A stretch of DNA of 64,000 nt, from positions 1 through 64,000 of the forward strand of contig NZ_PVNL01000096.1 in the NCBI RefSeq assembly GCF_002994635.1, in the 5' to 3' direction. Position numbers and translations under genes: made by a program. The stretch comes from Enhygromyxa salina (GTDB lineage Bacteria; Myxococcota_A; Polyangia; Nannocystales; Nannocystaceae). Positions 24,126-32,120 of the stretch are shown one piece after another (the first letter of the stretch is position 1; each line of letters starts with the position of its first letter). A model generated the notes under the pieces. That model was not told the DNA's origin. It saw only the letters and a list, made by a program, of their open reading frames with translations, and did not search any database.

Positions 24126-26258
24126 GTGAACACCAACACGATGATGCGCAGGCGCAACATTCGAGTGACCGAGCAGCTGCTCGGTGAGCTCGACGCCAAG
24201 CGCTACGACTCGGCCTTGACCCACCGGATCCTCGCGGCCCCGAGCGCGCTCCCTCGCCTGCTGCGGGCCTGCTACCTGGCCCAGAACCACCAGTACGGAT
24301 CGGCCCGGGCCGACGTCGAGCGGGCCCTCGAGGTCGGCCGCGGCAACCCGGTCGTCGAGCTCGTCGCCGCGATGGTGCTGTACTCGACCCGCGACTACCA
24401 GCGCGCGCTCAATCAGTTCGAGAGCGCCGCCAAGCTGTCGAGCAACGCCGCGCACCGGGCCTATCAGCAGATCATTGGCGCGGCCGGGAGCCTCGGTTGG
24501 GAGCACGACGTCCGCCGGGCGCTCGAGGCCGGGATCGCGGCCGAGCCCGAAGATCCAACCTGGCACGCCCAGGCCGTGCGCTTCTTCGTGCGCGGCCGCT
24601 ACTGGCAAAAAGCGCTCGAGCACGCGCTGCGGGCCCTCGAGCTGGCGCCGGAGGCCTCGCGGATGTGGATGGAGGCCGCCGGGCTCCACGCTCAGCTCGA
24701 CCAGCGCGAGCCAGCCGCGGCCGCGCTCGCCCGGGCCCTGGCCAACATCCCGGCCGATCAAGAGCTCGCGTATCAGCTCGAGGGCGCCCGCGTGGCGATC
24801 GACGCCAGCGAATTCCCGACCGCGTTCGCGTGCCTGAACCGGGCGATCGAGCTCGAGCCGAGCAACCCCGATCACCACGTCAAGCTGGCCGAGCTGCACA
24901 GCTGGCGCGGCGACGACGAGCTCGAGCTCGCCCGCGCGCAGACCCAGCGCGCGCTGGAGATCGATCCAGAGTATGCGCCGGCCGTGCGCATGCAGGGCGC
25001 GCTGCAGGTCCTGTCGCAGCAGTACGACGAGGCCATCGCGAGCTTGAGCCGCGCGATCGAGCTCGACGCCCAAGACTACCAGGCGCACGTGTGGCTGAGC
25101 GAGGCCTACCTCCGGACCAAGCGCTACGACCAGGCCCACGCCCAGCTCCACCATGGGACCATGAACGCGGGCGGGTTCTTGTTCGTCGCGTGGCTGCTGC
25201 GCTACCTGATCGTCTCGTACGACGAGCAGACCCCGCCCGACACCAACATCCCCAATCGCCGCACCGAAGAGTTCGACGATGTGATCCGCGAGCTGTGCCC
25301 CGCGCTCGCCGAGCGCTGCCTGAGCTCGCGCAAAGACGCCGACATCGTCGCCGCGGTCGAGGCCGCGATGACGGCGCTGCGCGGCAACCGAGGGATCTAC
25401 GCCACCCACGTCGTCGACGGTCAGCTGACCCGCCTGCACGCCCGGACCGGGTGTCGCCACGAGTCGCGCTGGGTCCTGCAGCTGCTGCGCGTGGCCCCCG
25501 GTGACGAGTGCATGGCGCTCTATGATCCGCTCGTCGACAAGTACCCGGGCTCGTCGCTGACCTACTGCCACCGCGGCGAGCTCAAGCTGTGGCTCGGCGA
25601 CTATGAAGGTGGCAAGGCCGATCTCGAGCGGGCGATCGCCGAAGTCAGCGGCACCCGCTGGGCCTACATCGGGCTGTCGACGCTGGGGCTGGTCAACGGC
25701 GACTACCAGTACACCCTCGACATCAACGCCAAGGGGATCCGGGTCATGAACGGCACCGAGGGCCCGGCCGTGTACGTGTATCGCGGCGAGGCCAAGCGCA
25801 GGCTCGGCATGCTCGACGAGGCGATCGTCGAGCTCGAGGAGTCGGTCAAGTGGCACCCGGCGCGGGCGAGCGGGACCATCAACCTCGCGCTCGCCTACCA
25901 CGCCAAGGGCATGCTCGAGCCGTTCGAGCCGCTGTGGCGACGCCTGCGAGACGAGCAGGCTTCGGGGCTGCTGTCGGACGCGGCCTACGAGCTCGACGTC
26001 ACGATCTTCGGTGACGACGGCTGGGAGCCGGCACTCGACGTCAAGGTTCGCGTGCTCGAGCACGCCCTGAAGATGATGGGTGGCAACCGGTCTTCAGGGC
26101 TGCTGAGCTACTGGACCCGCGATCAAAAGATGCGCTTCGTCCAGCTGTGGCCGCACTCCGGGCACGGTCCACACGAGCGCGACCACGAGCACCTCGAGCA
26201 GGCCAAGCGGATGCTGCTCAAGGCGCTCGCGCACTACAAAGGCCCGCGCGCAGTCTGA
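24126..26258 (+). CDS. TPR-repeat protein with a C-terminal module shared with the TPR-PhyH fusion
   Basis: A 710-aa cytoplasmic protein from a GTG start. Most of residues 40-620 are tetratricopeptide repeats with A-x-ELDP-like signatures (ALRALELAPEAS, AIELEPSNPD, ALEIDPEYAP). The C-terminal 100 residues form a distinct module: LLSDAAYELDVTIFGDDGW, VKVRVLEHALKMMGGNRS and RMLLKAL. The same order appears in the 32121 gene (LLADAAASAGVSLWTDDGP onward), and their N-termini also align (LDAKRYDSALTH against LNESRFDSPQTE). It directly follows a radical SAM gene, so a scaffold or substrate-presenting role for the maturases is plausible but inferred. Confidence 0.82.
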   Translation: MNTNTMMRRRNIRVTEQLLGELDAKRYDSALTHRILAAPSALPRLLRACYLAQNHQYGSARADVERALEVGRGNPVVELVAAMVLYSTRDYQRALNQFESAAKLSSNAAHRAYQQIIGAAGSLGWEHDVRRALEAGIAAEPEDPTWHAQAVRFFVRGRYWQKALEHALRALELAPEASRMWMEAAGLHAQLDQREPAAAALARALANIPADQELAYQLEGARVAIDASEFPTAFACLNRAIELEPSNPDHHVKLAELHSWRGDDELELARAQTQRALEIDPEYAPAVRMQGALQVLSQQYDEAIASLSRAIELDAQDYQAHVWLSEAYLRTKRYDQAHAQLHHGTMNAGGFLFVAWLLRYLIVSYDEQTPPDTNIPNRRTEEFDDVIRELCPALAERCLSSRKDADIVAAVEAAMTALRGNRGIYATHVVDGQLTRLHARTGCRHESRWVLQLLRVAPGDECMALYDPLVDKYPGSSLTYCHRGELKLWLGDYEGGKADLERAIAEVSGTRWAYIGLSTLGLVNGDYQYTLDINAKGIRVMNGTEGPAVYVYRGEAKRRLGMLDEAIVELEESVKWHPARASGTINLALAYHAKGMLEPFEPLWRRLRDEQASGLLSDAAYELDVTIFGDDGWEPALDVKVRVLEHALKMMGGNRSSGLLSYWTRDQKMRFVQLWPHSGHGPHERDHEHLEQAKRMLLKALAHYKGPRAV

Positions 26259-26441
26259 GCTGGCCAGCCGATAATCCAGGACGCGCGAGTTTCTGGATGT
26301 AGTCTGGCAACACAGGTTGCCCCACCAGGTGTGACACCCCGCGCCGTTCGCCGAGCATCTGCCAAGCACCTGGGATTGCAGGTGAATTTCTCCCGGGACG
26401 TGGCACTGAGTCCGGGTCCAGAACATGCACAGCCGGTTCGC

Positions 26442-26585
26442 ATGTCTCTCATCGCAGTCGCCTCCAGCATCGTCATCCTCATCATCGGCGGCCTGTGCCT
26501 CGTCTACGGCGAAGGCTACAGCTTCGACCTTCGCGGCAAGCAGAAAGGCCGCGTGGCGGGTGGCCGCCGCGCGAGTGACCGCTGA
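26442..26585 (+). CDS. Small single-span membrane protein
   Basis: A 47-aa protein beginning MSLIAVASSIVILIIGG: one hydrophobic helix (about residues 4-24) followed by a short basic tail (RGKQKGRVAGGRR). The inside-positive rule would place the C-terminus in the cytoplasm. It sits 183 bases after the TPR gene and is convergent with a lipoprotein gene. No family recognised. Confidence 0.5.
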   Translation: MSLIAVASSIVILIIGGLCLVYGEGYSFDLRGKQKGRVAGGRRASDR

Positions 26586-26597
26586 GGGTTGACGGCT

Positions 26598-27803
26598 CTA
26601 CCCGACGACGGTGCCCGGCGTGCCGCCGATACAGGTCCAGTGGAAATTGTCGAGCAGCACGACCGAGTCCACGATGTTGTCCTGAATGTCCATGATCGCA
26701 AAGATCACCGTGATGGTCTCGCCCGCCGTCACGCCGGCGTTGGTCTCGAGCCAGCGGGTGCCCGCGTGACCTTCTACGCCGGTCCCGTCGAGCTCGGGGG
26801 CCGAGCACGGCAGCGGGCAGTCGATGTCATTCGGGGCGTCCTTGAAGTCGAGGAAGCCGGCGTTGAGTGACAGCGGCGCGCCGAAGTCGTCGAAGGTGAT
26901 GTTGCCGGTCCACTCTTCGGACTCGAGCCACGCGATGTAGATGTCGTTGTAGGCCCAGCCGTAGAAGTTGGGGTACTCCCACGACATGAACGCGACGTTG
27001 TAGGCGAAGCCGTTGACGGCCTCGGGCACGTCGATCCGAAACCGCATCTCGGCGTAGTCGAACGCGCCCGCGGTGTTGTTGAACTGGGGCCCGATCGTGC
27101 CCGAGCAGTCCCCGGTGCCGACCAGGTTTGGTTCCTGGACGCAGTCACCGGCGACCGCGTTGGGCTGCATCGGCGCCGGTAAGTTGCCGGGGTCGTTGCC
27201 GGGGAGCGTGGTGTTGCCCGGGGTGCCCGGCATCACGATGTCGTAGGCGTTGCCGGTCGAGAGCGCGACCATCTTGACGCCCTCGAGGATTGGATAGGTC
27301 GGCGGGTTGTGGGTGCCGAGATCTTCGGTGAGCACCTCGAGCGCGTCGTAGTGGCCGTTGTAGTCGAGGATCGCCTGAAACTCGCCGGGGCAGTTGAGCC
27401 CGAGCGCCCGCCAGGCTCGCTGCTCCTCACTCGGGAAGTCGAGGTGGTCGCAGGGCAGGTGGTTGGGCACCAGGCAGATGTCCGGCGAGTCGGGCATCGT
27501 GCTCACGTCCCACTTGGGATCGGGGATCGGTCCCGTGTCTTCGGTCGGGTCGCCGTCACCCTGATCACCGTCGCCCGTGTCACCGTCGCCCGTGTCACCG
27601 TCCCCCGGGCCCGTGGTGTCGTTGTTGTTCGTGGTGTTGCTGCTGCTCGCGGTGTTGACACCCGTCTCCTCGTCGCGGCCGCCCGTGTCATCCGAGCATC
27701 CGAGCAGCGCCACCACGAGGCACGCGCACACGGAACTCGGAACCGTTCGGCGCAGCGAAGACGCGACCTGCGAAGACTCAACCTGCAAAAATTCAAGCTG
27801 CAT
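26598..27803 (-). CDS. Choice-of-anchor L domain lipoprotein
   Basis: A 401-aa lipoprotein with signal and lipobox ALLGC. A Thr/Asn/Asp linker with repeated GDGDTGDGD-type units covers residues about 50-90. The C-terminal 270 residues form a beta-rich extracellular domain whose pattern IGPQFNNTAGAFDYAEMRF, WYGWAYNDIYIAWL-like strands and TAGETITVIFAIMDIQDN fit the choice-of-anchor L family of secreted bacterial proteins. It is therefore probably a cell-surface protein; the ligand is unknown. It diverges from the aldo/keto reductase gene. Confidence 0.72.
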   Translation of the reverse strand: MQLEFLQVESSQVASSLRRTVPSSVCACLVVALLGCSDDTGGRDEETGVNTASSSNTTNNNDTTGPGDGDTGDGDTGDGDQGDGDPTEDTGPIPDPKWDVSTMPDSPDICLVPNHLPCDHLDFPSEEQRAWRALGLNCPGEFQAILDYNGHYDALEVLTEDLGTHNPPTYPILEGVKMVALSTGNAYDIVMPGTPGNTTLPGNDPGNLPAPMQPNAVAGDCVQEPNLVGTGDCSGTIGPQFNNTAGAFDYAEMRFRIDVPEAVNGFAYNVAFMSWEYPNFYGWAYNDIYIAWLESEEWTGNITFDDFGAPLSLNAGFLDFKDAPNDIDCPLPCSAPELDGTGVEGHAGTRWLETNAGVTAGETITVIFAIMDIQDNIVDSVVLLDNFHWTCIGGTPGTVVG

Positions 27804-27943
27804 GATGGAGTGTGATCGTCACGCCAAACGGCGACGGATTCAAGGGTTGTTCGTGGATCGTCTGCCCGCGCACCGCGCCTTTCGAGCCTTGTGCCCAGTG
27901 ACACCCGCGGGCGGACGAGGGGATTGGTTACAATCCGCGCCGG

Positions 27944-28909
27944 ATGAAGTACCGCACGCTGCCTCGCACCGATCTGCAGCTGTCCGCGATCGGCTTCGGC
28001 TGCTGGGCGATCGGCGGCAAGTGGTGGGGCGACGACGTCGACGACGCGCGCTCGATAGCGGCCATCCACGCGGCCCTGGACCACGGCATCAACTGGTTCG
28101 ACACGGCGCCGCTCTACGGCCACGGCCACGCCGAAGAGCTGCTCGCCAAGGCGCTCGGGAGCCGGCGCCACGACGTGATCATCGCGTCCAAGGTCGGGGT
28201 CCGCTGGCGCCACCAGATCAACGACCACGCGTTCAGCGATCTCAGCCCGGACCACATCGTCGAGGACTGCGAGTGCATCCTCCGGCGACTCCGCCTCGAC
28301 ACGATCCCGTTGCTGCAGGTTCACTGGCCGTGTGAGTGCGACACCCCGCTCGAGGCCACGCTCGAGGCGCTGATGGCCCTGCGCGATGGCGGCAAGATCC
28401 GCCACTTCGGGCTGTGCAACTACGCGAGCCGCCCGCTCCAGCAAGCGCTCACCTACGCGCCCGAGCTGGCCTCACTGCAGACGCCCTACTCGATGCTGCG
28501 TCGAGAATTCGAGTTCGCGCTGCGCGACGTGGTCGCGCCCGAGGCCGAGCAGTCGGTCGGGATGCTCGCCTACGAGACCCTGTGCCGGGGGATGTTGACC
28601 GGCAAGTTCGGCGCGGCGCCGCGGTTTCCGAGCACGGATCTGCGCCACAACGACGAGCGGTTCCGCGAGCCGCTGTGGTCGCGCGCGCAGGGGCTGGTCT
28701 CGGCGCTGCGGGTGGTTGGCGCCAAGCTCAACGTCCCGCCCGCCGCGCTAGCCGTGGCCTGGGTCTTGCGCCAGCCCGGCGTCAGCGTGGCGATCGTCGG
28801 AGCCAAGCGGGCCGAGCAGGTCGCCGACCACGTCCGCGCCCTCGAGCTGCTCGGCCGCGAGAAGATCTGGACCGCCCTGCAGCCCCACATCGACGCCACC
28901 CGGGTGTGA
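27944..28909 (+). CDS. Aldo/keto reductase
   Basis: A 321-aa NADPH-dependent oxidoreductase with the AKR TIM-barrel signature: SAIGFGCWAIGG near the start, then NWFDTAPLYGHGHAEELL containing the catalytic Asp and Tyr, VIIASKVG with the catalytic Lys, LLQVHWP with the catalytic His, and IVGAKRAEQV near the end as the cofactor-phosphate loop. It stands alone, so the substrate is not indicated. Confidence 0.92.
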   Translation: MKYRTLPRTDLQLSAIGFGCWAIGGKWWGDDVDDARSIAAIHAALDHGINWFDTAPLYGHGHAEELLAKALGSRRHDVIIASKVGVRWRHQINDHAFSDLSPDHIVEDCECILRRLRLDTIPLLQVHWPCECDTPLEATLEALMALRDGGKIRHFGLCNYASRPLQQALTYAPELASLQTPYSMLRREFEFALRDVVAPEAEQSVGMLAYETLCRGMLTGKFGAAPRFPSTDLRHNDERFREPLWSRAQGLVSALRVVGAKLNVPPAALAVAWVLRQPGVSVAIVGAKRAEQVADHVRALELLGREKIWTALQPHIDATRV

Positions 28910-28973
28910 TCGCCCCCGGGATCGAGCTTCCCGCCGGTCACGCCGTCGTGCCATGATGGCGCTCAGGAGCAGC

Positions 28974-29360
28974 ATGAGCGAGCACGACCAAGACGATCAA
29001 TGCACGCAGGGTTCGCGCGGCAACGGCCCCGACACTGGATTCTTGGACTTCGAGCTGCACAAGGTGATGTTCGACGAGGCCGAGTCGCTGGTGCGCGAGG
29101 CCTACCGCGAGCTGATCAAGGACGCCGCCAAGCGCCGCCTCGAGCAGCGCTGGGGGGAGCGGATCACCGCGCTGGCCAACCTCGCCGTCGACGAGGCCAT
29201 GGCCGACGCCGACGCGAACTTGCAGATCCAGGCGTTGATCGAGGCGCGAAACCAGGCCCGCCAGAGCCTCGATGCGCGGGTGCAAGGGATCGTTCGCGGC
29301 GAGTCCAGCGCGATCGCCGACCCGCCCGATCCCGACGCCGACGCCGACGCCGACAGCTAG
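28974..29360 (+). CDS. Small acidic helical protein
   Basis: The ATG at 28974 is preceded by AGGAG five bases upstream and is a better start than 28953. The 128-aa product has a polar N-terminus, a long amphipathic helical stretch (DEAESLVREAYRELIKDAA onward) and a terminal DPDADADADS run. It resembles small helical regulatory or scaffolding proteins but shows no recognised domain. Function unknown. Confidence 0.6.
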   Translation: MSEHDQDDQCTQGSRGNGPDTGFLDFELHKVMFDEAESLVREAYRELIKDAAKRRLEQRWGERITALANLAVDEAMADADANLQIQALIEARNQARQSLDARVQGIVRGESSAIADPPDPDADADADS

Positions 29361-29400
29361 ATCTCCGCGTGGTCGCCCATGGATGCGCTAACATGGCGCG

Positions 29401-29529
29401 GTGCGAGCACGAGGGTTGATCATGGCGCTGCTGTTCGTTGCGATCCTCGTTGCGATCGCGTGGCTGACCGGCGAGAGCAGCCCGTTCGCGGACAAGCCGG
29501 CGGCGACGACGAACTCGGCGGCGCCCTAG
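29401..29529 (+). CDS. Small membrane protein
   Basis: A 42-aa protein with one hydrophobic helix, MALLFVAILVAIAWLTG, starting at GTG 29401 or the ATG at 29422. It is followed by an Ala/Thr/Pro tail. It lies 49 bases before the methyltransferase gene on the same strand. Too short for homology judgement. Confidence 0.4.
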   Translation: MRARGLIMALLFVAILVAIAWLTGESSPFADKPAATTNSAAP

Positions 29530-29577
29530 CGCACAGCTTGCAGTTCACACTCCGGCAGGCTCGGGTTCAATCGGCCC

Positions 29578-30318
29578 ATGCGAGGGGGCCTGCTCGCGCT
29601 CTTGATTGCGTTCGGCGGCTGTCGATCCAAGCCAGCGCCTGCTGGCGAAGGACGCAGTGAAGTGACCCAGCGCAGCTTCGAGCGGGAGGACGAGCGCGCG
29701 CAGATGATCTCTCGCCAGCTCGAGACCCGTGGCATCGACGACCCTCGCGTGCTCGCGGCGATGCTCGCGGTCCCGCGCCACCGGTTCATGCCGGCCGACG
29801 TCGCGGATCGTGCCTATGAGGACCGACCCCAGCCGATCGGTCACGACGTCACGATCTCGCAGCCGTACATCGTCGCGTTGATGACCCAGCTTGCGCAGGT
29901 GGAAGCCGGCGAGACCGTGCTCGAGGTCGGCACCGGCTCGGGCTACCAGGCGGCGGTGCTGGCCGAGCTCGGGGCGACGGTCTTCACGATCGAGCGGATC
30001 GGCGCGCTCGCGCGGCGAGCCGAGGCGACCCTGCGCGAGCTTGGCTACACGAAGGTCGAGGTCCGCCACGGTGACGGCTACGCGGGCTGGGTGGAGCGGG
30101 CGCCGTTTGACGCGATCCTGCTGACCGCGGCACCGCCCAGCGTGCCCGAGGCGCTGACGGATCAGCTCGCGGTTGGCGGCAGGCTGGTCGCGCCGGTTGG
30201 CCGTGATCGTGGGTGGCAGCAGCTGGTCGTGATCGAGCGCAGCCGCGAAGGGTTGGTCCGCGAGCGGGTGCTCGACGTGTCGTTCGTGCCGATGCTGCCC
30301 GGAACGACGCCGGAGTGA
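29578..30318 (+). CDS. pcm: Exported protein-L-isoaspartate O-methyltransferase
   Basis: A 246-aa PIMT. The SAM-binding motif is EVGTGSGYQAAVLAEL, preceded by the family motifs RHRFMPADV and AYEDRPQPIGHDVTISQPY and followed by a DxILLTAAPPSVPEAL segment. PIMT transfers a methyl group to L-isoaspartyl residues to start their repair. Unlike the usual cytoplasmic enzyme, this one has an N-terminal hydrophobic stretch with Cys15 in IAFGGCRSK, so it looks exported and possibly lipid-anchored. SAM supply in the periplasm is doubtful, so either the anchor faces inward or the first residues are mis-started (alternative ATG 29704). Confidence 0.82.
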   Translation: MRGGLLALLIAFGGCRSKPAPAGEGRSEVTQRSFEREDERAQMISRQLETRGIDDPRVLAAMLAVPRHRFMPADVADRAYEDRPQPIGHDVTISQPYIVALMTQLAQVEAGETVLEVGTGSGYQAAVLAELGATVFTIERIGALARRAEATLRELGYTKVEVRHGDGYAGWVERAPFDAILLTAAPPSVPEALTDQLAVGGRLVAPVGRDRGWQQLVVIERSREGLVRERVLDVSFVPMLPGTTPE

Positions 30319-30410
30319 ACGCTCGATGGCTCGTGGCTGTGCTCACGCTCGGAAGATGTGTGGGGCGGCCTGTAGCAGGTCCGCCATGTTCGGCGGCGAA
30401 GCGTGCTGTT

Positions 30411-30863
30411 ATGGTCGCTCTGATGCCGGACTTAGACCAACTTCGGCGCATCGTGCGGGAGCAAACCGGGGACCCGCTCGGCCTCCAGCACGACGTCGAG
30501 GCATCCTTCGCCATCGCCGATGCCGCTGCGCGGCGATTCCTGACCTCAGATCACTCCCGCGAAGCACTCGAGGAGTGGCGCGCCGTGGTCGAGGAGCTCG
30601 AGCGCGAGAAAGTCGGCGGCGATGAGTACGTAGCTGTCGCTCGCCGGCTCGCTCGCCGCTTGCTGGTCGATGCTTGTGAAGCCTGGTTGGCGGGCGGCGG
30701 GCACGGCACCCCAGCTGAGCACCTCGCGCGTGTGCTCAGTCTGGAGAGCGACCAAGCGCGTCACTCGGACGCACTGGCGGACGCACTGGGACCATCGCTG
30801 GCGACCATGCTGCTCGATCTGGCATGGCGCCCCCCACTCAGGACGGAAGGTCGAACAGGTTGA
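30411..30863 (+). CDS. Hypothetical helical protein
   Basis: A 150-aa protein beginning MVALMPDLDQLRRI. It is charged and predicted helical (EALEEWRAVVEELEREKVGG, then VARRLARRLLVDACEAWL), with no recognised domain. The 3' end overlaps the convergent minus-strand gene by 26 bases. Function unknown. Confidence 0.5.
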   Translation: MVALMPDLDQLRRIVREQTGDPLGLQHDVEASFAIADAAARRFLTSDHSREALEEWRAVVEELEREKVGGDEYVAVARRLARRLLVDACEAWLAGGGHGTPAEHLARVLSLESDQARHSDALADALGPSLATMLLDLAWRPPLRTEGRTG

Positions 30864-31428
30864 GCCCGTGCTTTCCGTAGACTTCCGCGATGAAACTGAA
30901 CGCACGTGTCAGCGCCGCGACATCGTCCAGACCGAGATACTCACCTCGGTGAAAGCCCATGGACGCGTACCGAGCCCGCAGGCTGGCATTGTAGGGTTGA
31001 TTCGCTATTGCTCGGACTCCGCGGCGACGTAGCTCAATCACGCCCACGTGCAGCACGCACGCGACGAGCAGCGAATTACCGACATCGAGATCACGCTCCC
31101 CCCACCCAACGCTCGTGTAAGCATCTCGCTGCCCCTTGGTCGCTCGTAGCGTAATAGTGGCGACGCGGCCACGGGGTTCGATGGCGAGGTGGAGCACCAG
31201 TCGACAAATCGATGCTGCATACCCGAGAAAAAAATGTTCGTCGCCGTCAGCCATGAGTTCGATCCGATCGACGCGGCGCTCGGTCGCCCTGACCACGGCG
31301 ATGAGTCCCTGCTCCAGTCGCTCACGCAGACACCCCACCAGCGCCAGACGGTCAAGACTCGCGGCCGTCTCCATCGCCAAGATGCTGGAGACGACCAAGC
31401 CAATCTCAGATTCGTGCTCATGCTCCAC
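30838..31428 (-). CDS. GNAT-like hypothetical protein
   Basis: A 196-aa protein. The C-terminal half carries features seen in GNAT acetyltransferases: GNSLLVACVLHVGVIELRRRG and YNASLRARYASMGFHRG, close to the NxxxxxxYxxxGF signature. The acetyl-CoA loop (R/QxxGxG/A) is not clear, so catalytic competence is doubtful. Substrate unknown. Confidence 0.5.
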   Translation of the reverse strand: MEHEHESEIGLVVSSILAMETAASLDRLALVGCLRERLEQGLIAVVRATERRVDRIELMADGDEHFFLGYAASICRLVLHLAIEPRGRVATITLRATKGQRDAYTSVGWGERDLDVGNSLLVACVLHVGVIELRRRGVRAIANQPYNASLRARYASMGFHRGEYLGLDDVAALTRAFSFIAEVYGKHGLNLFDLPS

Positions 31429-31680
31429 GGTGTCTACCTAATCCCAGTCTCGGTGCGGCCGTCAACCAGCACAAACTCCGCATATAACACCGTCGATGTT
31501 CGTGATCTTGCCGTTGGCAGACACATCTTCACCCTGCGTCCCGACATATTTACCGGTTGATTCGCGGAAGGCTCACGCGCAGTTTTGCGGGCGGGGAAGG
31601 CGAACTATGAGTGTGCGCGGGGTAGGAACAGGCACATCTGCCTTCTCATGTACGCACCGACTCCTGTTTCATCCCGGTAG

Positions 31681-32019
31681 ATGTGCGTAGAGTTAGAATC
31701 GATCCGTCGATGCAAGGCGACGACCACACGCTCCCGGCCGATCTGCCGCATTGGATCGCCCCGTTCGCCTCCGCGATCCAATGCGAACCCCGGGCGACGA
31801 CCCGCCCCATCGCCGCAGCCGAGACCGCCGGCTCGCGGGGCTGCCGCAGCGCTCGTCGGACAACCCGGCGATGTCGGCAATCTCAGCCGCGAGGTCGAAC
31901 TCGGCGAGATCTTCGGCGAGGGCGGCATGGGGATCGTCCCGCTTGCGACCCAGCGCTCGATAAACCGGCCCGTCGCAGTGATGACCGCTCGGTCCGAGGC
32001 GCTCCACACCTCGTGCTGA
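31681..32019 (+). pseudogene. Remnant of a Ser/Thr protein kinase N-terminus
   Basis: Two frames hold complementary kinase-start pieces. One (31683 onward) reads DDHTLPADLPHWIAPFASAI, the usual lead-in of Nannocystis-type kinases. The other (31681 frame) reads VELGEIFGEGGMGIVPLATQ then RPVAVMTAR, the glycine-rich loop and the strand that should read VAVK. The catalytic Lys is Met here and the rest of the kinase is missing. The frameshift and truncation indicate decay. Confidence 0.65.
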
Positions 32020-32120
32020 CGCTGACGCTGTTCATCGCGTGGCGGCCGGCCTCGATCCGACGGATCCCCGATGAGTCCCGGTCTGGGTAACCCCCTCGGC
32101 GCCGCGTTATCCTCACGCTC

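Noticed and set aside
22068-26063. A 1331-codon open frame on the minus strand
   Set aside because: It runs antisense to the radical SAM and TPR genes and shows only the His/Arg/Leu/Val-rich composition expected from high third-position GC. The sense proteins have clear motifs.
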